Of a stretch of DNA of 64,000 nt, positions 28,687-38,645 are shown piece by piece. This stretch comes from Rhea pennata (Eukaryota > Chordata > Aves > Rheiformes > Rheidae). Position numbers and translations under genes: made by a program. Positions within the stretch are counted from its first letter, which is position 1; each line of letters opens with the position of its first letter. The DNA is taken from contig NC_084668.1 of the NCBI RefSeq assembly GCF_028389875.1, forward strand, positions 30,052,993 through 30,116,992, in the 5' to 3' direction. A model generated the notes under the pieces. That model did no database searches. It was not told where the DNA came from and saw only the letters and a program-made list of their open reading frames with translations.

Positions 28687-28801
28687 CTAACACGTAGTTC
28701 CTGTGTTCAGACCACAACCACTGCATATTCTCTTTAAAATAATAAATGAAATACAGTGAGGACATCCAGCAGCCACTCATTAAAATCCAAAAGGTACTGT
28801 A
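28687..28801 (-). CDS. NEMP2: NEMP2 exon 6 (membrane helix)
   Basis: This 115-bp exon enters in phase 0 and ends with one base of Gly250. It encodes YSTFWILMSGCWMSSLYFI, then an amphipathic linker ENMQWLWSEHRNYVL. Spacing to the conserved G-x-W matches NEMP1 when the acceptor CCCCTAG just before 28801 is used. A second AG five bases later would break the frame with exon 5. Confidence 0.92.
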
Positions 28802-29368
28802 CTAGGGGAAAAAAGGGGGGAAAATAAAAGAGAATATCTTAGGCAGAGAGTTACTTATATGATGGTAGCATTAAAAATCTGAGTGAGAATTAGGACCACT
28901 GTGTGCAAGGGACTTCCCAGGCAAAAAACATATGTGATATTTGGTAGACCTACTGGGCTTATGATCTGTGTTAGACTTCCACTATAGAGTGCTCTGTATG
29001 CTACAACTAAACAATGTCAAATTTAAGTGGAGCAACGGCATTTCGGTATTTGTGTACATGTCCCAATGTCATGGTATGAGCCCATTACATCCTCTTGCAA
29101 TGTGTCTCCAATTGACATAGCTCAGAAATGTGACAACAATGCATGAAGTTGAAGGTTTTGTGAAATGAAGGAAAAGTTTGTATCTGCCTTGAGATGAATT
29201 TTCTCTGGTGAATAGAAGACAATTTGTTCAATTGCCACTAAAGCTATGGTTTGAGTAAGCTTAGCTGCACTCTAATAAAAACAGTTCAGGTTTCAGAATA
29301 AACTTTTCTTGTGCATCAACAGTTTCCAGCTCATTTTAAATCTAATTAGAACTTGATTCTAATACCAA

Positions 29369-30011
29369 GTTGACCATGAGCCAGCAATGTGCCCTTGTGG
29401 CCAAGAAGGCCAATGGTGTCCTGACGTGCATTAGGAAGAGTGTTGCCAGCAGGTCGAGGGAGGTGATCCTGCCCCTCTACTCAGCCCTGGGGAGGCCTCA
29501 TCTCAAGTCCTGTGTCCAGCTCTGGGCTCCCCAGTATGAGAGAGACAGGGAGCTACTGGAGAGAGCCCAGCAGAGGGCTACAAAGATGATCAGAGGGCTG
29601 GGGCACCTGCCCTGTGAGGAACAGCTGCGAGAGCTGGGCCTCTTCAGCCTGGAGAAGAGAAGACTGGGGGGGGATCTTATCAATGTGTACAAGTACCTGA
29701 AGGGAGGGTGTCAGGGGGACGGGGACAAACGCTTTTCAGTTGTCCCACGTGACAGGACAAGAGGCAATGGGCAGAAATTGAAGCACAGGAAGTTCCGCCT
29801 GAATGTGAGGGGAAATTTCTTCCCTGTGAGAGTGACGGAGCACTGGAACCGGTTGCCCAGAGAGGTTGTGGAGTCTCCTTCTCTGGAGATATTCAAGGCC
29901 TGCCTGGATGCAACCCTGTCTAACATGCTCTAGGTGACCCTGCTGAGCAGGGGGGCTGGACTAGATGATCTCCAGAGGTCCCTTCCAACCTTACTGATTC
30001 TATGATTCTGA
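29369..30011 (+). mobile_element. CR1 LINE, 5'-truncated 3' end
   Basis: This is the terminal 640 bp of a CR1 (chicken repeat 1) non-LTR retrotransposon. It carries the last 187 codons of ORF2 in one open frame to the TAG at 29931-29933. The recognisable CR1 peptides are [63 protein letters not shown]-type and [16 protein letters not shown]. The short 3' UTR ends in ACTGATTCTATGATTCTG. It lacks the reverse-transcriptase catalytic part, so it cannot move by itself. It is highly similar to the 3' end of the copy at 48-50 kb, with scattered substitutions, so both come from one young subfamily. It sits in NEMP2 intron 5 in antisense orientation. Confidence 0.95.
29370..29933 (+). pseudogene. Truncated CR1 ORF2 C-terminal fragment
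   Basis: This open frame of about 187 codons in the CR1 element covers only the region after the reverse-transcriptase palm. There is no FADD catalytic motif. It has no promoter of its own and is a 5'-truncated copy, so it is best treated as a retroelement remnant and not as a host gene. Confidence 0.9.
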
Positions 30012-30118
30012 CCTGATTGCCTTGATGCAGGCAATCCTGCACCCATTTCAGTGGGATTACTGGCCACAGAATCATAACAAGGTCAGAATCTGGATCTAGA
30101 CTCTTTTCATCCTATGCT

Positions 30119-30142
30119 GTGATGATGATGATGATGATGATT
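30119..30142. repeat. (GAT)n microsatellite
   Basis: Seven to eight GAT units, perfect, about 20 bp downstream of the NEMP2 exon 5 donor on the - strand, where it reads (ATC)n. Confidence 0.9.
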
Positions 30143-30163
30143 ATTTTGTTAATGTAGATTTAC

Positions 30164-30257
30164 CCTTGGAATAAATCTTTTAAGCGTCAACAGGAGAAAG
30201 ACTAGCAGAGCAAGAACACCCAGTACTATTCCAGAAAGGTAAAAGAACTTGGGGCTT
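30164..30257 (-). CDS. NEMP2: NEMP2 exon 5 (membrane helix)
   Basis: This 94-bp exon begins with one base completing Arg180 and ends in phase 0 at AGG|GTAAAT. It encodes SPKFFYLSGIVLGVLALLV and FLLLTLKRFIPR, a long hydrophobic helix followed by a basic stop-transfer, equivalent to the corresponding helix of NEMP1. Acceptor TTCTCTTACAG. Confidence 0.92.
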
Positions 30258-31251
30258 CTGTAAGAGAACAAGAGAGAATACTGTAAGAGGTTTTTACTAA
30301 ATTGCAATTGATTAGAAATGCCACATTTTTAAAAGACAGTAATGGTCTTCAGTAAGAACACAACTCTAAATCAGCGGTTTTAATAATATAGTTAATATCT
30401 TGTATAGATTTTAAATTCATGCTAGAAAAATTCCTAAAGAATATCATAAGGTCACTGGGGTGTTAACGTCACAGGCTGCAAGTTTGTCTTAACGCTCACA
30501 CTTTCTGCTTCTATTGAATTTCTAGTTTCTATTCATCTTGTTTCCTTATATATACAATTGTGAACTCTTTAATTTAAAATGTTGTTAAAAAAAAAAGGTT
30601 TTCTAACATTGTTTGTACAGAATCTGACTTACAAAGTATAATACTGAGTTAGCTCTATAAAACCTATTGCTGCTCTGCTTGTTTTAAAGATGTCACTGAC
30701 GATTAATTTCTGATTCATTTTGCTTTGAAGTCCTGGGGCAAGTATTTTGTTAGAATAAGAAGCATCTCGCTTACAAGCTATGCAAAATGTGCATCAAAAG
30801 AACAATGAGAAAAGGCTGTCATCAAGGTGGAGACAAACCAGGCCCCACATGACCTCATTCTAAGCATTTCTTCCTGCAGGAACACATAATTTATAATACA
30901 TACAGCATTCTTTAGCATTCAGCTAAACTCATTCATCTACAAAAGACAGTTTTTCTAAATCCACACACACTTGCTCATTCGGGATTGTCTAGGTGTTTCC
31001 CATAATTTCTCACAAGTGCAGGAAGCTAGAATCTAAAGACCCCCAACATAGCTATGTGATGAGTATACTATAACACTCCAAGGCATAGTACAATCTGTCT
31101 ATACACAAATGATATGAAGAAGTTTAAATATATTTCTCCATATTTTCCAGCTGTCCCAAAGAACAGCTGTTTGGCATCTTTATCTTAGGTAACAGACAAA
31201 AGATGCACAGACATTGGGAAAGAAGGTCAAAACACAGGGGATAGTACTTAC
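30258..31251 (-). other. NEMP2: NEMP2 intron 4
   Basis: About 1.0 kb, GTAAGT to TCTTACAG on the - strand. No recognisable element. Confidence 0.85.
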
Positions 31252-31324
31252 CTGCTAAGACTGTTTGCAAAATGGAACAGAAAAATTCCAGCTACAAACA
31301 AAAACAAGATCTTTCCATCTAGCA
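31252..31324 (-). CDS. NEMP2: NEMP2 exon 4 (membrane helix)
   Basis: This small 73-bp exon, phase 1 in and phase 2 out, encodes LDGKILFLFVAGIFLFHFAN and SLS, the first membrane helix after the luminal domain. Acceptor CCCACTTTTTAG, strong donor AGCAG|GTAAGT. It is too short to be seen as an isolated open frame; phase continuity on both sides and the helix match to the family support it. Confidence 0.9.
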
Positions 31325-31489
31325 CTAAAAAGTGGGGGAAAAAAAAGTGGATTTTAGGTTAATTCAATCTGAAATGTTAACTTTATATATATATTAACAG
31401 AAAAGTCCAAGCTTCCTACATAAGTAGTGTTCATTAACACTTGCAATACTAAACTATTGGTAAGTTAAACCGAAAGCATTATTACTTAC
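31325..31489 (-). other. NEMP2: NEMP2 intron 3 (165 bp)
   Basis: A very short intron, GTAAGT to CACTTTTTAG on the - strand, containing a short TATATATAT tract. Nothing else. Confidence 0.9.
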
Positions 31490-31718
31490 TTCTTCGTTTT
31501 ACACTCACAATGTATGGTTCGTTCTTGAAGGGCTGTATTTTGAAACAAATATCCTCTCCATATTGTTTTATGTTTATTAAAGTTTCTGCAGATGTCTCTG
31601 ATTGCCAGAAGATTCGAACAGCACATGCAGTAAACTCAAAAACGGTTTCTGAATTACGACAGTTGCTTTTGTCTGAAATAGGCACAAACTTGAACACTTC
31701 TGTGCTGTTAACTTTTAT
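31490..31718 (-). CDS. NEMP2: NEMP2 exon 3 (luminal domain)
   Basis: This 229-bp exon enters in phase 0 and ends with one base of Met156. It encodes IKVNSTEVFKFVPISDKSN, then EFTACAVRIFWQSET, CFKIQPFKNEPYIVSV and KRR. It carries a possible N-glycosylation sequon, NST, at residues 83-85. Together with exon 2 it forms the domain that precedes the membrane helices in NEMP proteins, predicted to face the perinuclear lumen. Acceptor GTTTGATTTTAG, donor AGAA|GTAAGT. Confidence 0.93.
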
Positions 31719-33340
31719 CTAAAATCAAACAATAACAAAATACCTGTAGAAGTAGCTCAGAACCATTGGGTTTCTTTTGTTTCGGAAACGCAAAGCATAT
31801 CATTCATGCATACGATAATGAAAATCAGTATTGAGAGTTAGAGAATAAAATGTTAATTCAATTATTTCTGTTAGTTATTTAATTCTACTATATACAGTTT
31901 GGACCTTAAAAGGTTATTCAGAGAACACATAAGCAAAGGTTATTCAGAGAATTCACAGTCAACACATTTCTAATGGGCCTCAATCCATTCAAAGGCTCTG
32001 TAGGTTTGGTTTCACCTGTGATATTTGCCCACCTACAAAGTTTAACAAAATTAGTGTACAATACAATACAATAATACAATAGTAATATTTGACTGACCAT
32101 CGTTTATTTTGTGGATGGTCACACTCTTTCCCATTCCACTTCTGAACCACAAGAAATTGAACTTGCTTTTCTCATAGAAAAGAACACAATCTTTATGTTA
32201 GGGACAGAAGAAGGAAAAGAAATATAGAATATATCACAAGTAAAAAATATTAAGGATGTTCCTGTTGTGTCTTTTGGGGTCACATATTGGTGCTCTCTCC
32301 CTGAAAACTGTAACAGATCTTGTCCATCTTCTGAGATGGGATGATCTACTTGAAGACTACAATTGATTGTGAACTTTTGGAATAGGGCATATTGGACAAC
32401 GAAGACCCATCCACAAAAAAGTGCTATAATAGGTAGTAAAACAGGCTTCTACTAAAAGAAAAAACAGCATGGCAGCAAGCAATTTATTGTCGCAAAAATC
32501 TGAACTTCTTGGTTTTAAGCACTTAGAGAAAGCTTACATGACTGCTGGAGGGTTTCACTGCCTAAAATCTGCTGCCATGCACAAAAACATCTCTGGCATG
32601 TTCCTAAGAAAAAAGTCCTGGGAACAGATAAAAAGATATTCCTGTTCCTTCTATATCAGAAGCAATTCTTCCAACAGATGTGAAACAAAACTGTTTCCTT
32701 CCCTTGTCCAGTGAAATATTTGCCAGAAAATAAAGGAACAAACAGATACTCAGCTTGTTCCTTACCACCCTGTCATTACTTTCAATGTTTTGAGGTTTTT
32801 ATATTTCAAGACTGATGTCCTAAACTTGTTTTTTATAAGAAGACCCTCTGTTACTTTGCAAAATAGAAATATACTGCTACTGCTGGTTTTTATAGGTCAT
32901 GATCTAATGTACCTTTTGTTCCTGCACTCTGGCCTGCAATGCTACAGTAAGTGATCCACAGAACTGTATTTTATCCTCAGATTTAAAAGTTTGATGTTTG
33001 ATGAAAAGCAAAAATGTCTGTTACAGAGTTTAACATTTGTTACAGACATCCATCGGTGGAAAAGGTATGTAACAAAATAATACGCAACACAAAGTAGATG
33101 TTTGACCTCTTACTATAACACTATAGCCTGGTTGACATTCTTCTAATAGAGAGAGCAAATCTCCACTGCATACAAAGTGAAGGAGCAGAGTACTATAATG
33201 TAGTTTTATCATGGTCCTACCTCTACACCATTAAGACAACCAACTATACACAGAGATACAGCTCTGATCTTGCTCATGGATCAAATACTCTGATAGGGAA
33301 AGTACTGCATATGTGCATGATCCCAAAAATAGACTCTTAC
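31719..33340 (-). other. NEMP2: NEMP2 intron 2
   Basis: About 1.6 kb. An ACAATACAATACAATAATACAATA low-complexity patch lies near 32059-32082. No exon or clear transposon was seen. Confidence 0.8.
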
Positions 33341-33456
33341 CTGAACAGTTGACCAAATGTATTGTAAGTGCATGGTTCTGTTTTGCATATAACAGTAACA
33401 GTTTTCATCCAGTTCCTGGATGACATCTCTTTCCTCCAAAAGGCTACAGTTTCCAT
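33341..33456 (-). CDS. NEMP2: NEMP2 exon 2 (luminal domain)
   Basis: This 116-bp exon begins with AT, completing Asp41, and ends in phase 0 at CAG|GTAAGA. It encodes GNCSLLEERDVIQELDENCY, then CYMQNRTMHLQYIWSTVQ. The Cys residues and the IWSTVQ motif fit the start of the NEMP luminal domain. Another frame of the same bases is also open but gives no family match and breaks the splice phase with exon 3. Acceptor CCCCCACCAG. Confidence 0.92.
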
Positions 33457-36297
33457 CTGGTGGGGGAAAAGGTTCATTTTAAGTATGTACCTAATACAAA
33501 TATATACTCTTCCTCCTTTTTGCCTCCTCCTCCTTCCACTCATTTTTGATATATGCTGAGGGAATCACAAACAATTTGCAGATAATCTAACAAAAGCTAT
33601 GCTACAGGGTAACCTATTCAATATAATTTAGATGAAAATTGAAATTAGAATTTTAATCAAGTAATTTAGGCTCCAAAGTAAACTGCAGCACCTTTGAAAA
33701 AAGATTAATGCAGGGTGGTATTTTTTAAAAATGTGTTCAGTACAAAGCTTGGCTTTTATAAGAGTGTTTTGATGGCACTAGAATAGGGCCTCTGGGCCAA
33801 ATTCACTGCCGGCATGAGTGGGTGTAACTACACTGGAGTCAGTGCTTATACCAATGGTGAATGCAACTGTGGGAGTCTAAGCAGGTAAACAGGCTTACAT
33901 ATTACAATAGTCATTTAGCACATGACATTGCTGCTGATTGCAGAAATCTCATAGCCATTTCCCTCTGAAATGTTTATAATGTTAAATAGCAAAACACTTC
34001 TTTTAAAAACAATTTGTCCCTATAGTATCATCTTTCCTGACATATTCCAGCCATGACATGTAAAAAGGAAACTGCACTGATAGTTTGCCAAAAGGAATTT
34101 CATTAGGGCTGCTAATTGGTCTAGCTCAGGGGCATTAGAAATATTAGTGACCCCCTATAGTTCTCAGAATTAGACTGTACCTCAGAGTGGGAATGCACCT
34201 AAAAGACTTATGGAGCAAATTTTTAAGAACATACATTCCAATCCATACATGTGTAAAATATAGCCTACAGTGCATTACATCAGTATTCCAGGAACATAAT
34301 TAAGGAGTAGAATAAAGGAAATTAATACAGATGTGAGAAGAGGGAATCATCTTGTTCACTAAACAGGAAAAGTAGGTCTAAGCCAAACTCGCTAGTATCT
34401 GCTAAAATACTGTCACACACTCAGAACAGCAAGATCAGTATGTGCAGTCTGGATGAGGAAATACTGTTTGCAGGTAAGAACCTGCCCTGTCTCCACAAAG
34501 AAGTTAAACCTAGCCTAAATTATTTTAAAATGGATTTAATTAAACCAATGAAAAATATCTGAATGCATGTTCTTATCTCAGTTTGCTAAGTCATTTTAAA
34601 ATCAGAATATATAGTGTATACAAATGATTCTGTTAAACTAAATTGGTTTCAACTTACAATTTGGACATTTCTATGAAAATTAACCATATGACTAATCCTC
34701 ATCCATACTGAATCCAGTGGAGCACAATACTTTCAGACGAGTGCTGACTATACTGAATTGATAAGTCATTTCTATAATGTCATCAGAGGAAACTGCAAAA
34801 AGATTCGTCTCTGAAGTGTTACTGACTGATGCAGCAAACAGATGGCGCTGGGCATTATCACAGGGCTAAGACTGAGATGAATTCAGTGATAAGGAAATGG
34901 CAAAAAAAAATGCAAAAGCGAAGTGCAGCCTAAATGACAAACACCTTTTCTGCAAGATGATTAAGAAAGAGATGTTTGTCTGCTTGGGGCAAGCTAGAGA
35001 TGGTGTCTTGTACTACTGTCCACCAGTAGCCATAAGCAAGAATCAGGAAAGTCTGTAAGAAAGGGAAAGATGAGTGAGGAACAGTCACAGCAGGGGCAGG
35101 AGGAATGGCTGCAGCAGACATTGGCACATGATATGAAAAAGATTCGACATTCCAGCCCAGACAAAGGAAATGGAAGATCTCTGAGAAGCAAAGATGGAAA
35201 AGCTGCCACACTGGAAATAAATTACCACAGATAAACTTTTTTCTCGCATTATAAGTAATAATGACCCCACTACATAATACTAGTAAATGTTTTCTTAGCT
35301 TCCTTAAGACATCTATATGCATTTCCTTGAGGAAAAATCCGTTGCTTCAAACATGACATCAGCTCCACAGAGTAAAACAGAAACCGCCAAGCAGCAAAAG
35401 GAGAGATGCATCTGAATAGCTAACCATCGGAAGTAGGATTTTAGCTGAAGTAGGGACACAGAGAAGGCAACCCTCAAATTTCAAGACTGTGAGCGGTAGA
35501 GGGAATCAGCATCTTCTGCAGAATCCTGAGGAAGCCTCAGATCAGGGAACTTCTATACAGGAAAGTATGACAATGTATACCCAGGCTTCCAAGATCTGCA
35601 ACTGAAATGGGTCAAAGAAATGTTTTTTCTGGGAGCATTTGGTGCCACTTAATTTATACATTTTTTTTCCTGTCCAGTCACAAGCACTTTTGTGTCTACT
35701 TGTCTCACAAAGTAACACTAGAATGTTATTACACTAACTAAAATAGAGACTAGAAAAGCAGAAAAGCTAGCAGATGCCCTCAAGGATATATTTTACAGAA
35801 TTACTGATGGAAATTATTTTAACTTTCTACTTAGCCAGACAGATTTCAAATGGAGCACCCTGCCTCAGGACTTAGGGCCACCATGATGGTGGCAGAGCAG
35901 ACGACAATGCCTCGAGTTCCTGACTTAACAACAAAACAAATGTAGCTGAGGTACTTTGCTTTGAAGCCAGAGGGACGAAGATAAGTAAGTTACTCTCATA
36001 TTTATGAAAAGCCGTAATCTGTATCTATTTTATAGGATAATGCCATTTGGGGTGGAGGTAGGGGCAGCAGACACTCGAGGAAGCAGCTCGCCGCTCCCCG
36101 GGGATGGCGGACTGCTGATGGCACAGAGCGGCGAGAGCTCCGCCCCTCCGCCAAGCGGCGGCCCTGCCCTCCGCGCCCGGGCGGGCGGGCGGGAGGGGCC
36201 CGCCGCCCCGTGCCCCGGCAGCCGCCTCCGCGGCCGCGCGCGAGCCCTGAGGCCCCTCGGCCTGGGGCGGCGGGAGAGGAGGAGGGAACGCGAGTAC
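33457..36297 (-). other. NEMP2: NEMP2 intron 1
   Basis: About 2.8 kb, starting GTACTC inside the CpG island. It includes an old sauropsid-type interspersed repeat (33790-33880). Open frames at 34930-35322 on the same strand are Cys/Phe/Ser-rich without family resemblance and are ignored. Confidence 0.75.
33790..33880. repeat. Old interspersed repeat remnant
   Basis: CTGGGCCAAATTCACTG is followed by GTGTAACTACACTGGAGTCA and a later TACACC-type segment. This resembles a repeat common in sauropsid genomes, with a consensus around GGGCCAAATTCTGC and AACTCCACTGGAGTCAATGG. Class uncertain; recognised from memory only. Confidence 0.4.
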
Positions 36298-36418
36298 CTG
36301 CGGGTGGCGCCTCCCCGCTGCCGCCGGCCGCCTCGGCCAGCAGCAGCAGCAGCGGGAGCCGCAGCCGGAGCGGGGCCAGGGGGCGCTGCGAGCGGCGGGG
36401 CGGCCGCGCCGGGCTCAT
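36298..36418 (-). CDS. NEMP2: NEMP2 exon 1 (start codon, signal peptide)
   Basis: The ATG at 36418-36416 opens a 121-bp coding part ending with one base of Asp41 at CGCAG|GTACTC. The peptide has a basic n-region, SPARPPRRSQRPLAPLR, then a hydrophobic core, LRLPLLLLLAEAA. Cleavage is likely after Ala28-Ala31. The frame joins exon 2 exactly. This ATG was chosen because it is the only Met codon in that frame shortly before the signal peptide. The surrounding context (CCCC before, A after) is not a strong Kozak match. Confidence 0.85.
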
Positions 36419-36470
36419 GGGGCGGCCGGCGCTCCGTGAGCCGAGGGGCCGCCGCGCCGCGCGCGCCCAG

Positions 36471-36556
36471 CCCGCCCCCAGCGGTCGCCGCCCCCAACGG
36501 TCGCCGCCCCCAACGGTCGCCGCCCCCAACGGTCGCCGCCCCCAACGGTCGCCGCC
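36471..36556. repeat. NEMP2: 16-bp promoter tandem repeat (about 5 units)
   Basis: The unit CGGTCGCCGCCCCCAA is repeated with exact 16-bp period. CAACGG occurs at 36495, 36511, 36527 and 36543, with a degenerate CAGCGG at 36479. On the NEMP2 strand each unit reads as CCGTTG followed by GGGGGCGG, that is, a MYB-type site (CAACGG) and an Sp/KLF GC box. The array lies 53-138 bp upstream of the NEMP2 ATG, in the core promoter or 5' UTR. Confidence 0.9.
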
Positions 36557-36883
36557 AGGCGCGCGGAGTGGGGGGAGAGAGGGGCGGGGCAGAGCGGCGG
36601 GCGGCGGCGGCGGCCGGGCCGGGAATGGCTCTGCGGGGGCGGGAGGGGGAGGCTGGCGAGCGGCGCTCGTCCGCTCCCTCCCTCCCTGCCTTGTGGCCGC
36701 GGCCGCCTTGCTCTCGGCCCCTGCGGTGCCGCTCGGCGCGCAGTTTTGGGGTGGTTTCGGGTCAGGAAGCAGCTCCCGGCGGGCCGTCCCGGGAACGGGG
36801 CCCTGCGCCTGCCCTGCCCGGCCGGGCCTCGGGGGCTGGTGCGTCGCGTTCAACCGGTAATGCTCGTTCCCCCGCACGCAGGC

Positions 36884-36911
36884 TTTTTTTTTTTTTTTTT
36901 TTTTTTTTTTT
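36884..36911. repeat. T28 homopolymer at CpG island edge
   Basis: An uninterrupted run of about 28 T directly borders the GC-rich island. Homopolymer length may be imprecise in assemblies. Confidence 0.9.
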
Positions 36912-38414
36912 CCTTTTTTCCTCTAGTGTTCTTCGGTAATTCCAGTTCTGAGTGTTACCGTTTAAGGAAAGTTCAGATTGGATTTGAGAGTTCACAGAAA
37001 TCTGTAAGCTACTTGCGTGTTCAGCTTCAGCCACAAAGTGTTTAAAAACGCTTCGTGGGGAAAAAAGAAAAAACATTCAGCAGCTACTCCCTTACACTTA
37101 ATATTTTTTTTCTTTTTTTAAGCCTGGACTCGTAGGAAGTCGAAGCGTGTGCAGACATGGTGTCACTTTCCTGTTCACTCGGTAGTTTTTGGACTGGGTC
37201 AACTCCAAGCAAACGTGATGGGATAGAAACCTGAGGTACTAAACTTCCTACAAGCTTTGTGGAGATGCGTGGTGGGTGGAGAGCAGAAACACAAAGTGGG
37301 ACACCTTGGCAGCAGAGGGCTGTGGCATCATCTCTGTTGAACACCAGAGAAGTCAGTACCAGGTGCCAATTTTACTACGTGCATTTCAGTTGTATGAGAG
37401 GAAAGCCCAAAGAATCTGTAGTTCTAAGGGATTGCTAGGCTGTTTCTTTTGATATTTTAATACTTTTGTCATGACAAATCAATACTCTTGTGAATTGTAT
37501 GAATGAAGTGTTGAAAGGGCTGCGATTGCTCCTTGCGTGATGCATTCCACCTCCTTTTCTCTTACTCTGTGCTTTGTATTTGAGGGCTTCAGTAAAATTA
37601 AGAATGCATGCCTAAAAAGAAAAATAAAGAAGATAACATACAAATTTAACAGTTGGACAGAGTGACAGTGTTAAATGGTGGTTTTGTGAGTGGAAGCCTT
37701 TCATTACATTGTAGTCCTTTCTCTACCTAAGCTGCCCAAAAATGTTGACTGGCTTTATCAAGCTGAGATGTAAATTGGTCCAAAACCAAGCGTACAGGCT
37801 TCCAGTGTTTCCTGAACCTCTAATAGGAGGAACCTCCACCAAGTGCCCTAATCTAGCAAGAGTTGATACTTGTCTCCCTTAAGCACTCTTTCCTGTGTTT
37901 CCCCGCCCCACACCTACACAACTTGAGCTGAAAGGCCAAGTTTAATCACAAATGTGTTTGCAAAAGGCTAGCAGTTGGCCATGCCATACATTGGATACTT
38001 TGGAGGTGAATGTCAGCAACTTTAATTCTCAGGCATTCACAAGGGGAGTCTTAAACAGTAAACAAAATTCCCATGTAAGAGCTGTGAAGACCTGAACTTA
38101 GATTCAGGTTCTGAGAAAGTGCCCCAGTTCTTACTCTCTCATTTCAGTTACTTCAGATTATTTGTGGTACACAGCAGTCAGAGGTGGAAAGGAGTGGAGC
38201 ATTTGGTTTTTTGATTTTTAAAGCCTATTATATGAAAATCAATAAACACAATTTTGCCAAGAAGTTCTGGTATCACCAATGTCTGTTTTTATACCGAGGC
38301 CTGCATTTGGCCTTTCCGATCTACTTGCTGTGTCAGAATGCCTTCCATTCTTTGTCCTTAAAATTATGCTATTTCAGTGCACAAAGGTTGCTTTTGGTTT
38401 TATTCGTGATTGTT

Positions 38415-38645
38415 TAGGGCTGAATCCAATTCCTAGCGGTGTTAGTATGGTCTTTTTTTAACCCCAGAAGGGGCTGCCCACTGCCTTGCACCTTGTCTCA
38501 GCATTTACATCTGTGCTGAGTAGGTGGCGCAGGGCTGCTGCTCTCATTGGTTAGCCTTTTACACCCACTTTGCACTCACTGGGCACAGATATAACTGTAG
38601 ATTATTCCTTGCAAGTACTGAGGAAGTGGAGAATGAGGGCAGAAA
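38415..38645. repeat. Old interspersed repeat remnant
   Basis: The segment with CCCACTGCCTTGCACCTTGT, ATTTACATCTGTGCTGAG and TTTTACACCCACTTTGCACT is followed by CACTGGGCACAGATATAACT. It resembles a repeat frequent in turtles, crocodilians and birds, with inverted-type halves. Class uncertain; limits approximate. Confidence 0.4.

Larger units (their letters stand above)
28802..30163 (-). other. NEMP2: NEMP2 intron 5 with antisense CR1
   Basis: About 1.4 kb, nearly half of it a CR1 insertion (29369-30011) in antisense orientation to NEMP2, plus a (GAT)n repeat close to the exon 5 donor. Confidence 0.9.
19661..36557 (-). other. NEMP2: NEMP2 gene, complete (nine coding exons)
   Basis: NEMP2 (nuclear envelope integral membrane protein 2, formerly TMEM194B) belongs to the NEMP/DUF2215 family. 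The paralogue NEMP1 sits in the inner nuclear membrane, binds Ran and LEM/BAF-associated proteins and supports nuclear-envelope stiffness and fertility; NEMP2 itself is little studied. Nine exons join in frame with matching phases: 36418-36298, 33456-33341, 31718-31490, 31324-31252, 30257-30164, 28801-28687, 28054-27829, 25372-25196 and 22986-22761. The product is 458 residues, against about 417-444 in human family members. It has an N-terminal signal peptide, a luminal domain (residues 41-155), hydrophobic segments near 160-178, 184-206, 214-233, 246-264, 274-294 and 298-317, and a nucleoplasmic tail with the hallmark [11 protein letters not shown] and a very acidic stretch at 436-447. Choosing NEMP2 over NEMP1 rests on the MFSD6 neighbour. 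Confidence 0.92.
36050..36870. promoter_or_regulatory. NEMP2: CpG island, NEMP2 promoter and first exon
   Basis: A sharp jump to very GC- and CpG-rich sequence contrasts with the AT-rich surroundings. It contains CCGCCCC and GGGGCGGGG Sp1-type boxes, for example around 36585-36595. It includes the NEMP2 start codon and first donor. Such islands are usually housekeeping promoters and are often bidirectional, but I found no convincing divergent coding gene. Long open frames through it, on both strands, are a by-product of its base composition. Confidence 0.9.

Noticed and set aside
33337-33543. Alternative reading frame over NEMP2 exon 2
   Set aside because: It does not fit the splice phase of exons 1 and 3 and lacks the NEMP motif seen in the chosen frame.
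36002-36939. Long open frames on both strands through the CpG island (170-311 codons)
   Set aside because: They translate to Pro/Arg/Ala/Gly low complexity caused by GC-rich, stop-poor sequence. Only the 121-bp NEMP2 exon 1 inside them has family and splice support.
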